From positions 32,824 to 48,884 of the forward strand of contig MU602803.1 of the NCBI GenBank assembly GCA_025201865.1: DNA of 16,061 nt, written 5' to 3'. A model generated the notes under the pieces. It had not been told where the DNA came from. It made no database searches and worked only from the letters and a program-made list of their open reading frames with translations. Below are positions 15,734-16,061 of this stretch, piece after piece. Numbering within the stretch: the first letter of the stretch is position 1; each line of letters starts with the position of its first letter. The stretch is from Ramicandelaber brevisporus (Eukaryota; Kickxellomycota; Ramicandelaberales; Ramicandelaberaceae). Made by a program: the position numbers and the translations under genes.

Positions 15734-16061
15734 TTAGTGTAATCTAAATTTGTGAGTGGCTGTCGTGGCCTCAACGAGCATCGACAGGGTGTGGCATGTG
15801 GTGGGACGAGGCAGTGCTCTCCGGTCGGCCTCGGCGACGATGCGGCCGTTGAACTCGCGGATCTCGGTGGATGCGCTGGCGCTGAGCACGTCCTGCAGCG
15901 TCGAGTTGATGTTCTGCTCGGTCTGGCGGACGACGGCGCACACTCGCGAATAGAGAGCGTCGGCGGACAGCTGCGATGAGAACAGCCGGCTCGTGTCGCC
16001 GTGCCTGTCCTCCAGCTCTCGCATGATGGCCGACAGCACAGGCGCGGCCTCGTCGCACACC
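15734..16061 (-). CDS. Unrecognised protein, C-terminal part only (partial)
   Basis: The frame is open from the right edge of the window to the TAA at 15734-15736, giving about 108 C-terminal residues. Third codon positions are almost all G or C in this frame until the last few codons, which marks it as coding and rules out the overlapping frames. The GTG at 16060 is probably internal, and the true start is beyond the window. The visible part is mostly charged and helical in appearance (for example ELEDRHGDTSRLF and VVRQTEQNINSTLQDVL), with no signal, membrane segment or motif I can name. The last ten residues use A/T-rich codons, so the stop could lie in read-through of a terminal intron. 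It converges on the kinesin gene. Confidence 0.7.
   Translation of the reverse strand, partial: VCDEAAPVLSAIMRELEDRHGDTSRLFSSQLSADALYSRVCAVVRQTEQNINSTLQDVLSASASTEIREFNGRIVAEADRRALPRPTTCHTLSMLVEATTATHKFRLH

Noticed and set aside
15752-15979. Plus-strand frames over the partial gene at the right edge
   Set aside because: The G/C bias of third positions fits the minus frame ending at 15734, and the plus frames are its shadows.
1-16061. Transposon, viral insertion or CRISPR array
   Set aside because: No integrase, reverse transcriptase or transposase motif, no long terminal or inverted repeats, and no regularly spaced repeat-spacer pattern was seen. The only long direct repeat is the 57-bp tandem pair.

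Overview
The window is nuclear DNA from a gene-dense eukaryote. No prokaryotic ribosome-binding sites or operon-like spacing are seen. Starts have purine at -3 for three of the five complete genes. The reading frames carry long Gln, Ser, Thr/Ala and Gly runs. The protein families are eukaryotic: topoisomerase III-alpha with a GRF finger, kinesin-12 and arrestin-fold proteins. All five complete genes read as single exons, including frames of 984, 1146 and 1274 codons, so the genome looks intron-poor. A kinesin-12 (KIF15 type), a GRF-bearing TOP3A and an HIU hydrolase fit an early-branching fungus or another unicellular opisthokont relative better than yeast or other Dikarya. The sequence alone does not fix the lineage.

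Layout: (1) 2-325 (+), 3' end of a Cys-rich protein gene. (2) 446-853 (-), 5-hydroxyisourate hydrolase. (3) 1037-3991 (-), DNA topoisomerase III-alpha. (4) 5057-8881 (+), a 1274-residue, mostly disordered nuclear-type protein with an AT-hook, two SUMO-type motifs and a U1/matrin-like zinc finger; family not recognised. (5) 9532-11094 (-), an alpha-arrestin-like protein with a Gln/Leu tail. (6) 12114-15554 (+), a kinesin-12. (7) 15734 to the right edge (-), 3' end of an unrecognised GC-rich gene. Genes 1/2, 4/5 and 6/7 are convergent. Genes 3/4 and 5/6 are divergent across about 1 kb each, and genes 2/3 are tandem.

For four frames the longest open frame begins at a non-ATG codon. I chose the first in-frame ATG instead: 3991 for TOP3, 5057 for gene 4 and 11094 for the arrestin. 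The open sequence upstream of 5057 is a pyrimidine-rich leader that is open in several frames at once.

The genes do not form one pathway. HIU hydrolase belongs to urate breakdown, TOP3A to recombination-intermediate dissolution, kinesin-12 to the spindle, and the arrestin to membrane-protein trafficking. The most rewarding leads are gene 4, whose CAR-triplet repeats are read in all three frames. Next are a His in the TOPRIM motif of TOP3, a KIF15/HMMR-like motif at the kinesin C-terminus, a steep GC fall along the kinesin gene, and a perfect 57-bp tandem duplication just after the kinesin stop. I found no RNA gene, transposon or CRISPR array.
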